A DNA stretch of 64,000 nucleotides from Arthrobacter bambusae (GTDB lineage: Bacteria > Actinomycetota > Actinomycetes > Actinomycetales > Micrococcaceae). The position numbers and the translations under genes were made by a program. The notes beneath the pieces are model-generated. The model did no database searches. It had not been told where the DNA came from and saw only the letters and a program-made list of their open reading frames with translations. This document shows positions 42,632-52,646 of the stretch, piece after piece; within the stretch, counting starts at the first letter, position 1; every line of letters starts with the position of its first letter. The stretch lies in contig NZ_JAUSSZ010000004.1 in assembly GCF_030812595.1 (NCBI RefSeq), positions 210,671-274,670 of the forward strand, written 5' to 3'.

Positions 42632-44560
42632 TCAGACCTTGGCGCGTGCGCGGGTGGCCTTGGCGCGCTCGTTGGCGTCAAGGATCACCTTGCGGATACG
42701 GATGTCTTCAGGCGTGACCTCGACGCACTCGTCTTCGCGGGCGAATTCGAGGGACTCTTCGAGGGTCAGTTCACGCGGCGGGGTCAGGTTCTCGAAGGAG
42801 TCCGACGAAGCTGCCCGCATGTTGGTGAGCTTCTTTTCCTTCGTGATGTTGACGTCCATGTCGTCGGCGCGGGAGTTCTCGCCCACGATCATGCCTTCGT
42901 AGACCTCGGACGTGGGCTTCACGAAGAAGGAACCGCGTTCCTGCAGGTTGATCATCGCGAAGGGGGTAACAACGCCGGCGCGGTCAGCGACCATCGAACC
43001 GTTGGTGCGGTATTCGATCGGGCCGGCCCACGGCTCGTAGCCCTCGGAGATCGAGGAGGCGATGCCGGCGCCACGGGTGTCCGTGAGGAACTTCGTCCGG
43101 AAACCGATGAGGCCACGGGCGGGAACGATGAATTCCATGCGGCACCAGCCGGTGCCGTGGTTCGCCATGTTGGTCATGCGGCCTTTGCGGGCAGCCATGA
43201 GCTGGGTTACGGCGCCGAGGTATTCTTCGGGGACGTCGATGGTCATGTGTTCCATCGGCTCGTGGATCTTGCCGTCGATGGTCCGCGTGACAACCTGCGG
43301 CTTGCCGACCGTCAGTTCGAAGCCTTCGCGGCGCATCTGCTCCACGAGGATGGCCAAAGCGAGCTCGCCACGGCCCTGGACTTCCCAGGCGTCGGGACGC
43401 TCAGTCGGCAGCACCTTGATGGAGACGTTACCGATGAGTTCCTTATCCAGGCGGTCCTTCACCTGGCGGGCCGTGACCTTGGCACCCTTGACCTTGCCGG
43501 CCAGCGGGGAGGTGTTGATACCGATGGTCATGGAGATGGCGGGGTCGTCCACCGTGATGAGCGGCAGCGGCTGCGGGTTCTCGGCGTCGGTCAGGGTTTC
43601 ACCAATGGTGATGTCCTCGATACCGGCTACGGCAACGATCTCGCCCGGGCCGGCAGATTCCGCCGGAACCCGCTCCAGTGCCTTGGTGGCCAGGAGCTCG
43701 GTGATCTTGACGTTCTTGAGTTCGCCGTTGGCGCGCGCCCAAGCGACGGTCTGGCCCTTGCGGAGGGTGCCGTTGTAGATACGCAGGAGTGCGAGGCGGC
43801 CGAGGAACGGAGAAGCGTCCAGGTTGGTGACGTGTGCCTGCAGGACACCGTCCGGGTTGTAGGTCGGGGCCGGGATGTGCTCGATGATCGTCTTGAAGAG
43901 AGGTTCGAGGTCTTCGTTTTCCGGTGCCGAGCCGTCAGCCGGCTGGTCGAGGGAGGCGCGGCCGACCTTGGCGGCTGCGTAGACCACGGGTACTTCCAGG
44001 ATCTTGTCCAGGTCCAGGTCCGGAACTTCGTCCGCGAGGTCGGAAGCGAGGCCAAGGAGCAGGTCCATGGACTCGTGGACAACCTCTTCGATGCGGGCGT
44101 CGGGACGGTCGGTCTTGTTCACGAGCAGGATGACGGGCAGGTGCGCGGCAAGGGCCTTGCGGAGCACGAAGCGGGTCTGGGGCAGCGGACCTTCGGAAGC
44201 GTCAACCAGGAGGACCACGCCGTCAACCATGGACAGGCCGCGCTCCACCTCGCCACCGAAGTCGGCGTGGCCGGGGGTGTCGATCACGTTAATGGTGATG
44301 GTCTCGCCATTGGAGGACGGACCGTTGTAGGCAACCGTCGTGTTCTTGGCGAGGATGGTGATGCCTTTTTCGCGCTCCAGGTCACCGGAGTCCATGACGC
44401 GGTCTTCCAGGTGGTTGTGCTCGGCAAAGGAGTTGGTCTGCTTGAGCATGGCGTCGACCAGGGTGGTCTTGCCGTGGTCAACGTGGGCCACAATCGCGAC
44501 GTTGCGCAGATCACTGCGCGAAGCAGTGGCCGCGGCGGTGTTGGTGGTGGTTTCAGACAT
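42632..44560 (-). CDS. typA: Ribosome-associated translational GTPase TypA/BipA
   Basis: Translation-factor GTPase of 642 residues involved in ribosome assembly and stress adaptation. GTPase motifs: [15 protein letters not shown] (G1), [16 protein letters not shown] (G3), NKTDRPDAR (G4). EF-G-like domains and the BipA-specific C-terminal domain follow. The tail ends in a basic [15 protein letters not shown] at 44560. Confidence 0.96.
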   Translation of the reverse strand: MSETTTNTAAATASRSDLRNVAIVAHVDHGKTTLVDAMLKQTNSFAEHNHLEDRVMDSGDLEREKGITILAKNTTVAYNGPSSNGETITINVIDTPGHADFGGEVERGLSMVDGVVLLVDASEGPLPQTRFVLRKALAAHLPVILLVNKTDRPDARIEEVVHESMDLLLGLASDLADEVPDLDLDKILEVPVVYAAAKVGRASLDQPADGSAPENEDLEPLFKTIIEHIPAPTYNPDGVLQAHVTNLDASPFLGRLALLRIYNGTLRKGQTVAWARANGELKNVKITELLATKALERVPAESAGPGEIVAVAGIEDITIGETLTDAENPQPLPLITVDDPAISMTIGINTSPLAGKVKGAKVTARQVKDRLDKELIGNVSIKVLPTERPDAWEVQGRGELALAILVEQMRREGFELTVGKPQVVTRTIDGKIHEPMEHMTIDVPEEYLGAVTQLMAARKGRMTNMANHGTGWCRMEFIVPARGLIGFRTKFLTDTRGAGIASSISEGYEPWAGPIEYRTNGSMVADRAGVVTPFAMINLQERGSFFVKPTSEVYEGMIVGENSRADDMDVNITKEKKLTNMRAASSDSFENLTPPRELTLEESLEFAREDECVEVTPEDIRIRKVILDANERAKATRARAKV

Positions 44561-44780
44561 GCGTAATGGCTCGATTCAGTGGTGAAGTCAGCTGTTGTAT
44601 CGCGACATTTCCAACCGGAACGCACGACGGATTAGCCCCTTTGACACAGGGCACCTTCCTAGAGTCTAAGCGCTGTGGTATTTATTGGCCTAAAAATCAC
44701 CCTCAACGCCGCGAAAATGTGCCATTCATCACAACAGGTGGCATGATGGGCGGCGATTTCGGACCTCGCCGGAAACAGCA

Positions 44781-44823
44781 AAGAGCCGGGACCACTTCCC
44801 CCACGGGGGTGGTACCGGCTCTT
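44781..44823 (-). terminator. Terminator of the first oligopeptide ABC operon
   Basis: AAGAGCCGG at 44781 pairs with CCGGCTCTT ending 44823, with an inner stem around CCCCCACGGGGG. On the minus strand it is followed by TTT. The remaining sequence 44561-44780 holds the typA promoter region; I see no gene there. Confidence 0.75.
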
Positions 44824-44866
44824 CGCCTATGTCCGCCTGGCGCTCAGCGGACGGACTCCAGGCCTG

Positions 44867-46579
44867 TCAGGCCACCACGGGCGGCAGCATCAGGCTGGCA
44901 CCCGGGATCGCGTGCAGCAGGGCCCTGGTGTAGTCCTGCTGCGGCGAATCGAAGACCTCGTCAGTGCTGCCCGTTTCCACCAGCTTGCCCTTCTGCATCA
45001 CGCAGACATGGTCGGCGATTTGCCGCACGACGGCAAGGTCGTGAGTGATGAACAAGTACGTCAGTCCGAGATTGGACTGCAGCTCGGCCAAGAGGTTCAG
45101 TACCTGGGCCTGCACCAGGACGTCCAGGGCGGAGACCGCCTCGTCGCAGATGATCACTTCGGGATCCAAAGCCAACGCCCGCGCGATCGCGACGCGCTGC
45201 CTTTGGCCGCCGGAGAGCTCGTTCGGGTACCGCTGCATGGTGGACTGCGGAAGCGCCACCTGGTCCAGGAGTTCCCGGACCTTCTTCTCGCGGCTGGCCT
45301 TGTCACCGATCTTGTGGGTCCGGAGCGGTTCCTCGATGGTCCTGAAGATGTTGTACATCGGGTCGAGCGAGCCGTACGGGTCCTGGAAAATCGGCTGGAC
45401 GCGGCGCCGGAACTTGAAGATTTCCCGGCTGTTCAAGGTGGAAGTGTCCACGCCGTCGAACACGATCCGCCCCGATGTCGGCGCGAGCAGGTTGAGGACC
45501 ATCTGGGCCACAGTGGACTTGCCGGAACCCGACTCCCCCACGATCGCCGTCGTCGTCCCGCGTTTGACGTTGAACGAGACGTTGTCCACCGCAGTGAAGT
45601 CCGTCGCCTTGCCGATGCCGGAGCGCAGCTTGAAGACCTTGCTCAGGCTCTCGACCTTCAGGACGTCGTCTGGCAATGCCTTTTCGGCCACGGCTTCGGC
45701 GGGCGCCAGCAGTTCTTCCGTCTCGATTCCTTCAGCCTTGGCGGCCTGGATCCTGCGGGAAGCCAGGGACGGCGCAGAGGCCACCAACCGCTGGGTGTAA
45801 GGGTGTTGCGGGTTACGGAGCAATTCGAGGGAAGGACCGGCCTCGACTACGTTGCCGCGGTACATGACCACCACTTTGTCCGCACGCTCGGCGGCCAGGC
45901 CAAGATCGTGGGTGATCAGAAGGACTGCCGTACCGAGTTCCGCCGTCATGGTTTCGAGGTGGTCCAGGATCTGCCGCTGCACAGTCACATCCAGGGCCGA
46001 CGTCGGCTCATCCGCGATCAGGAGCCGAGGCTGGCAAGACAGGCCGATCGCGATCAGGGCACGCTGGCGCATGCCGCCGGAGAATTCGTGCGGGTACTGC
46101 TTGGCGCGGCGTGCGGAGTCCGGCAGGCCGGCCTCCCCGAGGACGCGGGCGACGTCGGCAGGAGCGCTCGGCTTGCCGTTGGCGCGCAGTGTCTCGCGGA
46201 CCTGGGAGCCGATCTTCCACACCGGGTTGAGGTTGGACATCGGATCCTGCGGGACCATTCCGATGGTGTTCCCACGAAGCTCGATCATCCGCTTTTCCGA
46301 AGCGTTCGAGATGTCCTCCCCATCCAGGAGGATCTGGCCGCCCGAAACCCTGCCGTTCGCCGGCAGGAGACCAATGGCGGCAAGCGCCGTCGTCGACTTT
46401 CCCGAACCGGACTCCCCCACGATGGCGACGGTCTCGCCGGGCATGATGGTCAGGTGCGCGTTCTTGACGGCCTGGAATTCGCCGCTCGCCGTCTGGAAGG
46501 AGATCGCGAGGTCACGGATTTCCAGGAGCGGACGCTCTTCGGTTCCGGCTTCGTCGATGGTGATGTTGGACGTTGTCAT
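44867..46579 (-). CDS. Oligopeptide-type ABC importer, fused double ATPase (OppD-OppF), system 1
   Basis: Two ATPase modules in one chain of 570 residues. The first (about 20-260) has AIVGESGSGKSTTALAA, FSGGMRQRALIAIGL and [14 protein letters not shown]; the second (about 310-550) has [32 protein letters not shown] and VIICDEAVSALDV. The second Walker B reads DEAVSALD rather than DEPTSALD, common in OppF halves. The ATG at 46579 follows GGAGGCA. It is the last gene of the operon. Confidence 0.92.
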   Translation of the reverse strand: MTTSNITIDEAGTEERPLLEIRDLAISFQTASGEFQAVKNAHLTIMPGETVAIVGESGSGKSTTALAAIGLLPANGRVSGGQILLDGEDISNASEKRMIELRGNTIGMVPQDPMSNLNPVWKIGSQVRETLRANGKPSAPADVARVLGEAGLPDSARRAKQYPHEFSGGMRQRALIAIGLSCQPRLLIADEPTSALDVTVQRQILDHLETMTAELGTAVLLITHDLGLAAERADKVVVMYRGNVVEAGPSLELLRNPQHPYTQRLVASAPSLASRRIQAAKAEGIETEELLAPAEAVAEKALPDDVLKVESLSKVFKLRSGIGKATDFTAVDNVSFNVKRGTTTAIVGESGSGKSTVAQMVLNLLAPTSGRIVFDGVDTSTLNSREIFKFRRRVQPIFQDPYGSLDPMYNIFRTIEEPLRTHKIGDKASREKKVRELLDQVALPQSTMQRYPNELSGGQRQRVAIARALALDPEVIICDEAVSALDVLVQAQVLNLLAELQSNLGLTYLFITHDLAVVRQIADHVCVMQKGKLVETGSTDEVFDSPQQDYTRALLHAIPGASLMLPPVVA

Positions 46580-46590
46580 GATTGCCTCCT

Positions 46591-47559
46591 TCATCGCTTG
46601 CGGCTCTTGGGGTCAAGGGCGTCACGCAGCGCGTCGCCAAGCATGATGAAGCTCAGGACTGTGATGGACAGTGCGGTTGCGGGGTACATCAGCACCTCGG
46701 GGTTGGTGCGCAACGTGTCCTTCGCCGCGGAAATGTCGTTACCCCAGGACATGATGCTGCCGGGCAGGCCAATGCCAAGGAAGGACAGCGTTGCCTCCGT
46801 GACGATGAAGACGCCAAGCTCCATGGTGGCCAGGACGATGATCGGCGCAAGCGCGTTCGGAACGACGTGGCGGACCAGGGTGCCGATCTTGGAGACACCG
46901 AGCGAGCGTGCTGCGGTGACGAAATCCGCGTTGCGGACCTCGATCACGGCACCGCGGGTGATGCGGGCCATTTGCGGCCAGCCGAGCATCACGATGACCA
47001 TGACCACGGTGAATACGCTTTTGTTCTCGCGGAAGAAGGGGAGCTGGGTAACAACCAGTGCGCCGAGGACCAAGGGCAGGGCGAAGAAGATGTCGCCGAT
47101 GCGTGCAATGACGGTGTCGATCCAGCCGCCGAAGAAGCCGGCCAGCGCGCCCAGCGTCACGCCGATGATGAGGACGAAGATGACGGAGACGACGCCGACC
47201 GTCAGGGACGCCTGCGTGCCGTGGATGACGCGGGAGTAGATGTCGCAGCCCTGGAAGGTGAACCCGAGGGGGTGGCCGGCCGAGGGGCCCGCGAGGGAGT
47301 CTCCCAGCTGGCAGTTGTCGTTCGGGGCCGTCTGGGTGAACAGGCCCGGGAAGAACGCGACGACGAGCAGCAGCAGAATCATGAACGCCGAGATGATGAA
47401 GAGCGGCCGACGGCGGAGCTTCCGCCAGGCGTCCGCCCACAGGCTCAGGGGTGCTGCGTCGATCTTGAGGGTATCGGTCGCCAGCAGCGGTGTCTCGTCG
47501 ATGGGGGCAACATAGTGCTCGATCTGACGGTTACTTTTCATAACGGATCTACTTTTCAT
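46591..47559 (-). CDS. Oligopeptide-type ABC importer, permease OppC/DppC-like, system 1
   Basis: Permease of about 322 residues. A cytoplasmic N-terminus (SNRQIEHYVAPIDETPLL) and a first helix precede the core of five helices. The ATPase-coupling segment is ITRGAVIEVRNADFVTAARSLGVS. Two starts are possible, 47559 (overlaps oppB by 11 nt, AGGA upstream) or 47541 (no ribosome binding site). The 10-mer ATGAAAAGTA occurs at both. Confidence 0.9.
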   Translation of the reverse strand: MKSRSVMKSNRQIEHYVAPIDETPLLATDTLKIDAAPLSLWADAWRKLRRRPLFIISAFMILLLLVVAFFPGLFTQTAPNDNCQLGDSLAGPSAGHPLGFTFQGCDIYSRVIHGTQASLTVGVVSVIFVLIIGVTLGALAGFFGGWIDTVIARIGDIFFALPLVLGALVVTQLPFFRENKSVFTVVMVIVMLGWPQMARITRGAVIEVRNADFVTAARSLGVSKIGTLVRHVVPNALAPIIVLATMELGVFIVTEATLSFLGIGLPGSIMSWGNDISAAKDTLRTNPEVLMYPATALSITVLSFIMLGDALRDALDPKSRKR

Positions 47560-48478
47560 AGCGAATCCTGGGGTCAAGCCAGGCGTAAAGGAGGTCCACC
47601 AAGAGGTTGGCGGCAACGAAAACAAGTACCAGCACACTCACGATGGCAACGACAGTGGGGCCTTCGCTGCGGATGACTGCCTGGTAGAGCTTCTGTCCGA
47701 CACCTGGCACGTTGAAAATGCCTTCGGTGACGATCGCACCGCCCATCAAGCCACCCAGGTTGGCACCCAGGTAGGTGACCACGGGAATCATGGAGTTTCG
47801 CAGGATGTGGGCCAGGACCACGCGAGGGCGGGAGAGCCCCTTCGCAGTTGCCGTGCGCACATAGTCTGCGTTCATGTTTTCGATCACCGAGGCGCGGGTC
47901 AGGCGCAGCACGTAAGCAAAGGACACGAGGCCAAGAACCGCAGCCGGGAGGATAAGGGTCCCCCAGTTGGCGTTGGCGCCGACGGTCGGTTTGGCCCAGC
48001 CGAGCTGCACGCCGACGACGAGCTGGAGCACGAAGCCCAGGACGAAGGTGGGAACTGCGATGACCACGAGGGATGCAACCAACACGGTGGAGTCAAAAAG
48101 CTTGCCCTTGCGCAGGCCGGCAATCAGGCCGAAGGCCACGCCGAAAACGGCCTGGATGGCAAGCGCTTCGATAGCAAGCATTGCCGTGACGGGGAAGACA
48201 CGTCCGAGGGTGGCGGAAATCGGCTGGCCGGTGAAGTCCACGCCGAGGTTGAAAGTGAACAGGTTCTTGAGGAACAGTCCGTACTGGACCCAGAATGGCT
48301 GGTCGAGGTTGTATTGCTGGCGCAGCGCGGCAATGACGGACTCGCTGGGCGGCCGGTCGCCGAACAAGGCGCGGATGGGGTCGCCGGGAAGGGCAAAGAC
48401 CATGAAGTAAACAAGCAGGGTGGTTCCCAGGAAGACCGGGATGACCTGCAGCAAACGCCTGAGGATGTACTGGATCAC
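47549..48478 (-). CDS. Oligopeptide-type ABC importer, permease OppB/DppB-like, system 1
   Basis: Permease of 309 residues, the normal length for the family. MIQYILRRLLQVIPVFLGTT is the typical N-terminal helix, and LTRASVIENMNADYVRTATAKGLS is the coupling motif. It follows the binding protein gene after a stem-loop and overlaps the start of the second permease. Confidence 0.93.
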   Translation of the reverse strand: MIQYILRRLLQVIPVFLGTTLLVYFMVFALPGDPIRALFGDRPPSESVIAALRQQYNLDQPFWVQYGLFLKNLFTFNLGVDFTGQPISATLGRVFPVTAMLAIEALAIQAVFGVAFGLIAGLRKGKLFDSTVLVASLVVIAVPTFVLGFVLQLVVGVQLGWAKPTVGANANWGTLILPAAVLGLVSFAYVLRLTRASVIENMNADYVRTATAKGLSRPRVVLAHILRNSMIPVVTYLGANLGGLMGGAIVTEGIFNVPGVGQKLYQAVIRSEGPTVVAIVSVLVLVFVAANLLVDLLYAWLDPRIRYEK

Positions 48479-48544
48479 AGCAAGGCTTCCTGAGCGCTCT
48501 TGGAATTAACGGGATTCATGTGGGACAGCTTTCGTGCTGGAGCA

Positions 48545-48585
48545 AGCGCAGAGGGGCCCGGTTTGCGGCCGGGCCCCCATGCGCT
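48545..48585 (-). promoter_or_regulatory. Stem-loop between binding protein and permease genes, system 1
   Basis: GGGGCCCGG (48553-48561) pairs with CCGGGCCCC (48569-48577), extended by AGCGCA with TGCGCT. No T-run. Likely stabilises or limits readthrough from the binding protein gene. Confidence 0.6.
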
Positions 48586-48612
48586 AGCGAGCTTGGAACA
48601 AAGTCCAGAGGA

Positions 48613-50295
48613 CTACTTTGCGGTGATGTTGTAGTACAGCAGGACGCCGTTCCAGCCGGAGTCGACGTTGCTAACGTTCTGGCTCCAAACAGCCTGGCGA
48701 GCCTGGTACCACAGGGGCAGGTTCGGAAGGTCCTTGAAGAGGATCTCCTGTGCCTGGGTGAACTTCTTGTTGGCGTCGTCCGTGGACTTGGAGGCCAAGC
48801 CTTCGGTCAGCAGCTTGTCGAACTCGGGGTTGCTGTAACCCTCGTAGTTGGCGCTGGCACCGGTCTTCAGAAGCGGACCGAGGAAGTTGTACAGCGACGG
48901 GTAGTCTGCCTGCCAACCGGCGCGGGTGAAGCCCGGGAGGGTCTTGGCCGTGCGGAGGTTCAGGATCTCGGCGAACTTCGCGAAGGGCTGGCCTTCTGCC
49001 TGGATGCCGAGGTTGTTCTTCAGGTTGTTGGCAACAGCGTCGATCCATTCCTTGTTGCCACCATCGGTGTTGTACGCAAGCTGGAGAACCTTGCCGGCGG
49101 GCCACGGGCTCATGGCGTTTGCCTTGGCCCACAGGTCCTTGGCCTTCGCGGCGTCGAACTTCAGGACGTCGGAGCCAGCCACGTTGGCGTTGTAGCCATC
49201 GATGGAGGGAGACGTGAAGTCCTTCGCCGGGATGCGGGTGCCGTTGAAGACAACCTTGGTGATTTCATCGCGGTTGATTGCCATGGAAATGGCCTGGCGA
49301 CGCAGCTGGCCTGCAGCGCCCTGGAACTCCGGAAGGTAGTTCGGGATGTTCAGGGTCGCGTTGCCGGCGAAGGCCTTGTTCAGGTTGTGGTCCGGGAAGT
49401 CCGTGGTGTAGGTCTTCAGCGCGTTCGTCGGCAGGACATCGGTGACGTCGAGGTTGTTCGCCTGGACGTCCGTGTAAGCCGGTGCCGGGTCGGTGTAGAA
49501 CTTGAAGGTCACACCGCCGTTCTTGGCCATGCGCGTGCCCTGGTAGTCAGGGTTCTTGACGAGGGCGATCTGGCTGTCGTGCTGCCAGGCACCCTTGGCG
49601 GCCATCTTGTAAGGACCGTTGCCGATGGGGTTTTCGCCGAAGGCCTTCGGGTCCTTGAGGGCGTCAGCCGGAAGCGGCATGAAGGCGGAGTAACCGAGGC
49701 GCTGCGGCCAGTCGGCTTCGGGCTGGGCCAGCTTGACCGTGATGGTCGAATCGTCCTTCAGCACCAGGCCGGACATCGTCTGGGCGGTCGGCGCCGGAGT
49801 CGACGTGGTCTTTCCGTCGGCACCTTTGGTCTTCGTGGTGGCGCTGACTGCGTCGTAACCTTCGATGGATTCGAAGAAGCTGCTGCTGGCCTGGGCGTTG
49901 GTGCTCAGGGCTGCGAAGTTCCAGGCATCAACAAAGCTCTTGGCGGTTACTGCCTCGCCGTTGGTGAACTTGGTACCCTTCTTGACCTTGATGGTGTAGT
50001 TCTGGCCATCGCTCGTGTCGATGGATTCCGCGAGTGCGTTCACCGACTTGCCGTTGGCGTCGTAGCTGGTCAGGCCTTCAAACAGGAGGTCGACAACGCG
50101 GCCACCGTACACCTCGTTGGTGTTGGACGGGAGCAAGGGGTGCTGGGGTTCATTGCTGTATGCGGTGATGATTTTGTTCGGATCGCCGGCAGCGGTCGGG
50201 CTGTTGCTTCCGGAGGCGGCGCTGCCGCATCCGGTGAGGGCAAGAGCGGCCACTGCCAGCAAGCCAAGAGCTTTGGAAGTGCGCGAAAAACGCAT
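48613..50295 (-). CDS. Oligopeptide-type ABC importer, substrate-binding lipoprotein, system 1
   Basis: Family 5 extracellular solute-binding protein, 560 residues. The signal peptide MRFSRTSKALGLLAVAALAL ends in the lipobox TGC. Family segments are VVDLLFEGLTSYDANG, YTIKVKKGTKFTNGEAVTAKSFVDAW and the C-terminal LPLWYQARQAVWSQNV. The ATG has AGGAGGCGGA upstream. Its first residues closely resemble those of the system 2 binding protein. Confidence 0.93.
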   Translation of the reverse strand: MRFSRTSKALGLLAVAALALTGCGSAASGSNSPTAAGDPNKIITAYSNEPQHPLLPSNTNEVYGGRVVDLLFEGLTSYDANGKSVNALAESIDTSDGQNYTIKVKKGTKFTNGEAVTAKSFVDAWNFAALSTNAQASSSFFESIEGYDAVSATTKTKGADGKTTSTPAPTAQTMSGLVLKDDSTITVKLAQPEADWPQRLGYSAFMPLPADALKDPKAFGENPIGNGPYKMAAKGAWQHDSQIALVKNPDYQGTRMAKNGGVTFKFYTDPAPAYTDVQANNLDVTDVLPTNALKTYTTDFPDHNLNKAFAGNATLNIPNYLPEFQGAAGQLRRQAISMAINRDEITKVVFNGTRIPAKDFTSPSIDGYNANVAGSDVLKFDAAKAKDLWAKANAMSPWPAGKVLQLAYNTDGGNKEWIDAVANNLKNNLGIQAEGQPFAKFAEILNLRTAKTLPGFTRAGWQADYPSLYNFLGPLLKTGASANYEGYSNPEFDKLLTEGLASKSTDDANKKFTQAQEILFKDLPNLPLWYQARQAVWSQNVSNVDSGWNGVLLYYNITAK

Positions 50296-50471
50296 TCCGC
50301 CTCCTATGGATTCAGGGGGATGGGTCGGGGCAATTCATGGCTGCCCTCGCGGCCAGGCACAGAATTCTCCTGTGATGTGGCCTACATGGATGTGTAATCC
50401 TAACCACACCATGTCCGAAATGCGGAATCCTCTTGGCATGACCATCGAAGTGTGCTCTTGACAGCTTTAGT

Positions 50472-50511
50472 AATGAAGCAGTCATTTCAAGTAAATGAAG
50501 CAGTCATTTCA
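50472..50511. promoter_or_regulatory. Two 18-nt direct repeats upstream of oligopeptide system 1
   Basis: AATGAAGCAGTCATTTCA occurs identically at 50472-50489 and 50494-50511, 22 nt apart, each with a TGAA-N8-TTCA inverted core. It lies about 180 nt before the binding protein start. The rest of 50296-50632 holds no gene that I can see. Confidence 0.65.
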
Positions 50512-50632
50512 CGAAAAGGCCGCTTCCTTGCTAGACTCCCTACGGATGTTCCCTGATTTTCCGCGGAATTCAGGGGTTTTCGGGCACACCGAAGGTGAGC
50601 GAGAGGCCCGCCCAGCGCCTCAATCAACCACG

Positions 50633-50672
50633 AAAAAGAGCCCCGTCGGCCGACGGCCAAAGGGACTCTTTT
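50633..50672 (-). terminator. Terminator of the second oligopeptide ABC operon
   Basis: AAAAGAG at 50634 and CTCTTTT at 50666 flank a palindromic core CCGTCGGCCGACGG; on the minus strand the structure ends in a run of T. It lies 48 nt after the double ATPase stop. Confidence 0.75.
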
Positions 50673-50719
50673 GCGGTTAAGGGCAGGAACTGCGTGCCGC
50701 TGGGAACGTCTCCGGGTTG

Positions 50720-52567
50720 CTACTCGATACCGGCAGCCATGAGCTGGGCGCGCAGTTCGCGACGCTCGCGCTGCTTCTCGGGATCCGGAAGCGGCACCGC
50801 TGCCAGCAGCCTCTGCGTGTAGGGCTCCTGCGGATTGCGAAGGATCTGTTCACGGGTGCCCTGCTCAACGATCCGGCCCCGCTGCATCACACAGATCCGG
50901 TCCGCAAGCACATCGACCACGGCGAGGTCGTGGGTGACGAACAGGCACGCAAATCCCAGTTCCTTCTGCAGGTTCTGGAAGAGTTCCAGGACCTTTGCCT
51001 GCACCGAAACGTCCAGTGCCGACGTCGGCTCGTCTGCGACCATGAGCTTGGGCTGCAGGGACAGTGCCCGGGCAATTCCCACGCGCTGCTTCTGGCCGCC
51101 CGACAATTCATGCGGATAGCGGTTGCGGTAGTCGCGCGGCAGTTCCACCTGGTCCAGAAGGGTCTCAATCCGTTTCTGCAGGTTGACTCCCTTCGCGACC
51201 CCCGCGAGGTACATCGGTTCGCCGATGCTTTCCCCGATGGGCAATCGCGGGTTCAGCGAGGACGAGGGATCCTGGAATACCATCCCGATGTCGCGGCGCA
51301 CTTCGTGCAGCTGCTTCCCATTCCGCTTTGCTCCGGAAATGTCCTGCCCCACCACACGCATGCTGCCGGCGGCCACAGGCAAGAGCCCGACGGCGGCGCG
51401 ACCGATGGTCGTTTTGCCCGATCCGGACTCCCCGACAAGGCCTACCACCTGGCCGGGGTAGATCACCAGGTTGGCCCCTTCCACGGCACGGAACGCGGGA
51501 ACCCGTCCCTGCTTTGGGTACTCGATCGCCACGTCGACCAGTTCGAGTACGGGATTGGCTTGTGGCTTGGCGGCTTCTTCGGCCGCAGCCTGCAAGGCAA
51601 GCCGGTTTTCACGCTCCCGACGGACCAGCTCATCGTGCTCAACCGATTCCAGCTCGGAGTTGGTTGCGGCAGCCAATGCCGCGGTGACGTCGACGTCGGC
51701 GCTGTCGGCGCCCTGTCCCAGGTGGGGAACAGCGGCCAGGAGAGCTTGCGTGTATTCGTGCTGCGGGTTGCTGAAGATCTGTTGCGCAGTGCCGCTCTCC
51801 ACAATGACGCCCTTGCGCATCACGGCAATACGGTCGGCGAGGTCGGCGACAACGCCCATGTCGTGGGTGATCAGGACGATGGCGCTGTCCAGCTTGTTGC
51901 GCAGGTTACGCATCAGATCCAGGATTTCGGCCTGGACAGTCACGTCCAGGGCCGTGGTGGGTTCGTCAGCGATCAGGAGTTTGGGATCGCAGGACAATGA
52001 CTGCGCGATCATGGCTCGCTGCCGCTGGCCGCCCGAGAGCTGGTGCGGATAGGACTTGAAGGCCTTCTCCGGGTCCGGGAGCTCCACGAGCTCGAGCATG
52101 CGCACTGCCCGCTGCTTTGCTTCGTCAGGGGAGATTGAGTTGTGTAGCCGGAGCGTCTCCACAATCTGCGCACCCACGGTGTACACCGGGTTGAGTGCAG
52201 TCATAGGCTCCTGGAAGATCACGGCGACATCCTTGCCCCGGACCTCCCGGATGTTGCCCGACTTTTCACCCAGCAACTCTTTGCCTGAGAGCTTCACGCT
52301 CCCCCGGACCCGGCTGTTGCTGGGCAGCAGTCCGAGCAAGGCCATGGAACTGGCACTCTTGCCGGAGCCGGATTCACCGACGATCGCGAGGACCTCGCCG
52401 GCCCTGACCTCGTAGTTCAGGCCGATGGCGGCCGGGACCCATTTCTTGTCGACACCGAAGTCGACGCTGAGATCGCGTACTTCCAGGACCATGGCCCCCC
52501 GCGGGCTCCTGTCCGACTCGGTTTCGAGGTGGGTAGGCTCCGGTTCGGGGCTGGCGTTGTCAGTCAT
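50720..52567 (-). CDS. Oligopeptide-type ABC importer, fused double ATPase (OppD-OppF), system 2
   Basis: Double ATPase of 615 residues. First module (about 25-270): AIVGESGSGKSASSMAL, LSGGQRQRAMIAQSL, LLIADEPTTALDVT. Second module (about 345-585): [47 protein letters not shown] charged alanine/glutamate-rich linker of about 60 residues joins them. Separated from its permease genes by an inverted gene on the other strand, so it needs its own promoter (52568-52646). Confidence 0.92.
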   Translation of the reverse strand: MTDNASPEPEPTHLETESDRSPRGAMVLEVRDLSVDFGVDKKWVPAAIGLNYEVRAGEVLAIVGESGSGKSASSMALLGLLPSNSRVRGSVKLSGKELLGEKSGNIREVRGKDVAVIFQEPMTALNPVYTVGAQIVETLRLHNSISPDEAKQRAVRMLELVELPDPEKAFKSYPHQLSGGQRQRAMIAQSLSCDPKLLIADEPTTALDVTVQAEILDLMRNLRNKLDSAIVLITHDMGVVADLADRIAVMRKGVIVESGTAQQIFSNPQHEYTQALLAAVPHLGQGADSADVDVTAALAAATNSELESVEHDELVRRERENRLALQAAAEEAAKPQANPVLELVDVAIEYPKQGRVPAFRAVEGANLVIYPGQVVGLVGESGSGKTTIGRAAVGLLPVAAGSMRVVGQDISGAKRNGKQLHEVRRDIGMVFQDPSSSLNPRLPIGESIGEPMYLAGVAKGVNLQKRIETLLDQVELPRDYRNRYPHELSGGQKQRVGIARALSLQPKLMVADEPTSALDVSVQAKVLELFQNLQKELGFACLFVTHDLAVVDVLADRICVMQRGRIVEQGTREQILRNPQEPYTQRLLAAVPLPDPEKQRERRELRAQLMAAGIE

Positions 52568-52646
52568 GTTGGGTCTTCCCTTCCACCCGGGCCACCCTCC
52601 AAGGGGTGATTAGTGAAGTAGCCCGGAATCCTGAATTATTAGGGGC

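Noticed and set aside
42368..44566. 732-codon plus-strand frame over typA
   Set aside because: Antisense shadow of the GTPase gene, with no motifs of its own.
44912..47239. 775-codon plus-strand frame over the oligopeptide ATPase and permease
   Set aside because: Spans two real genes on the other strand and has the composition of an antisense frame.
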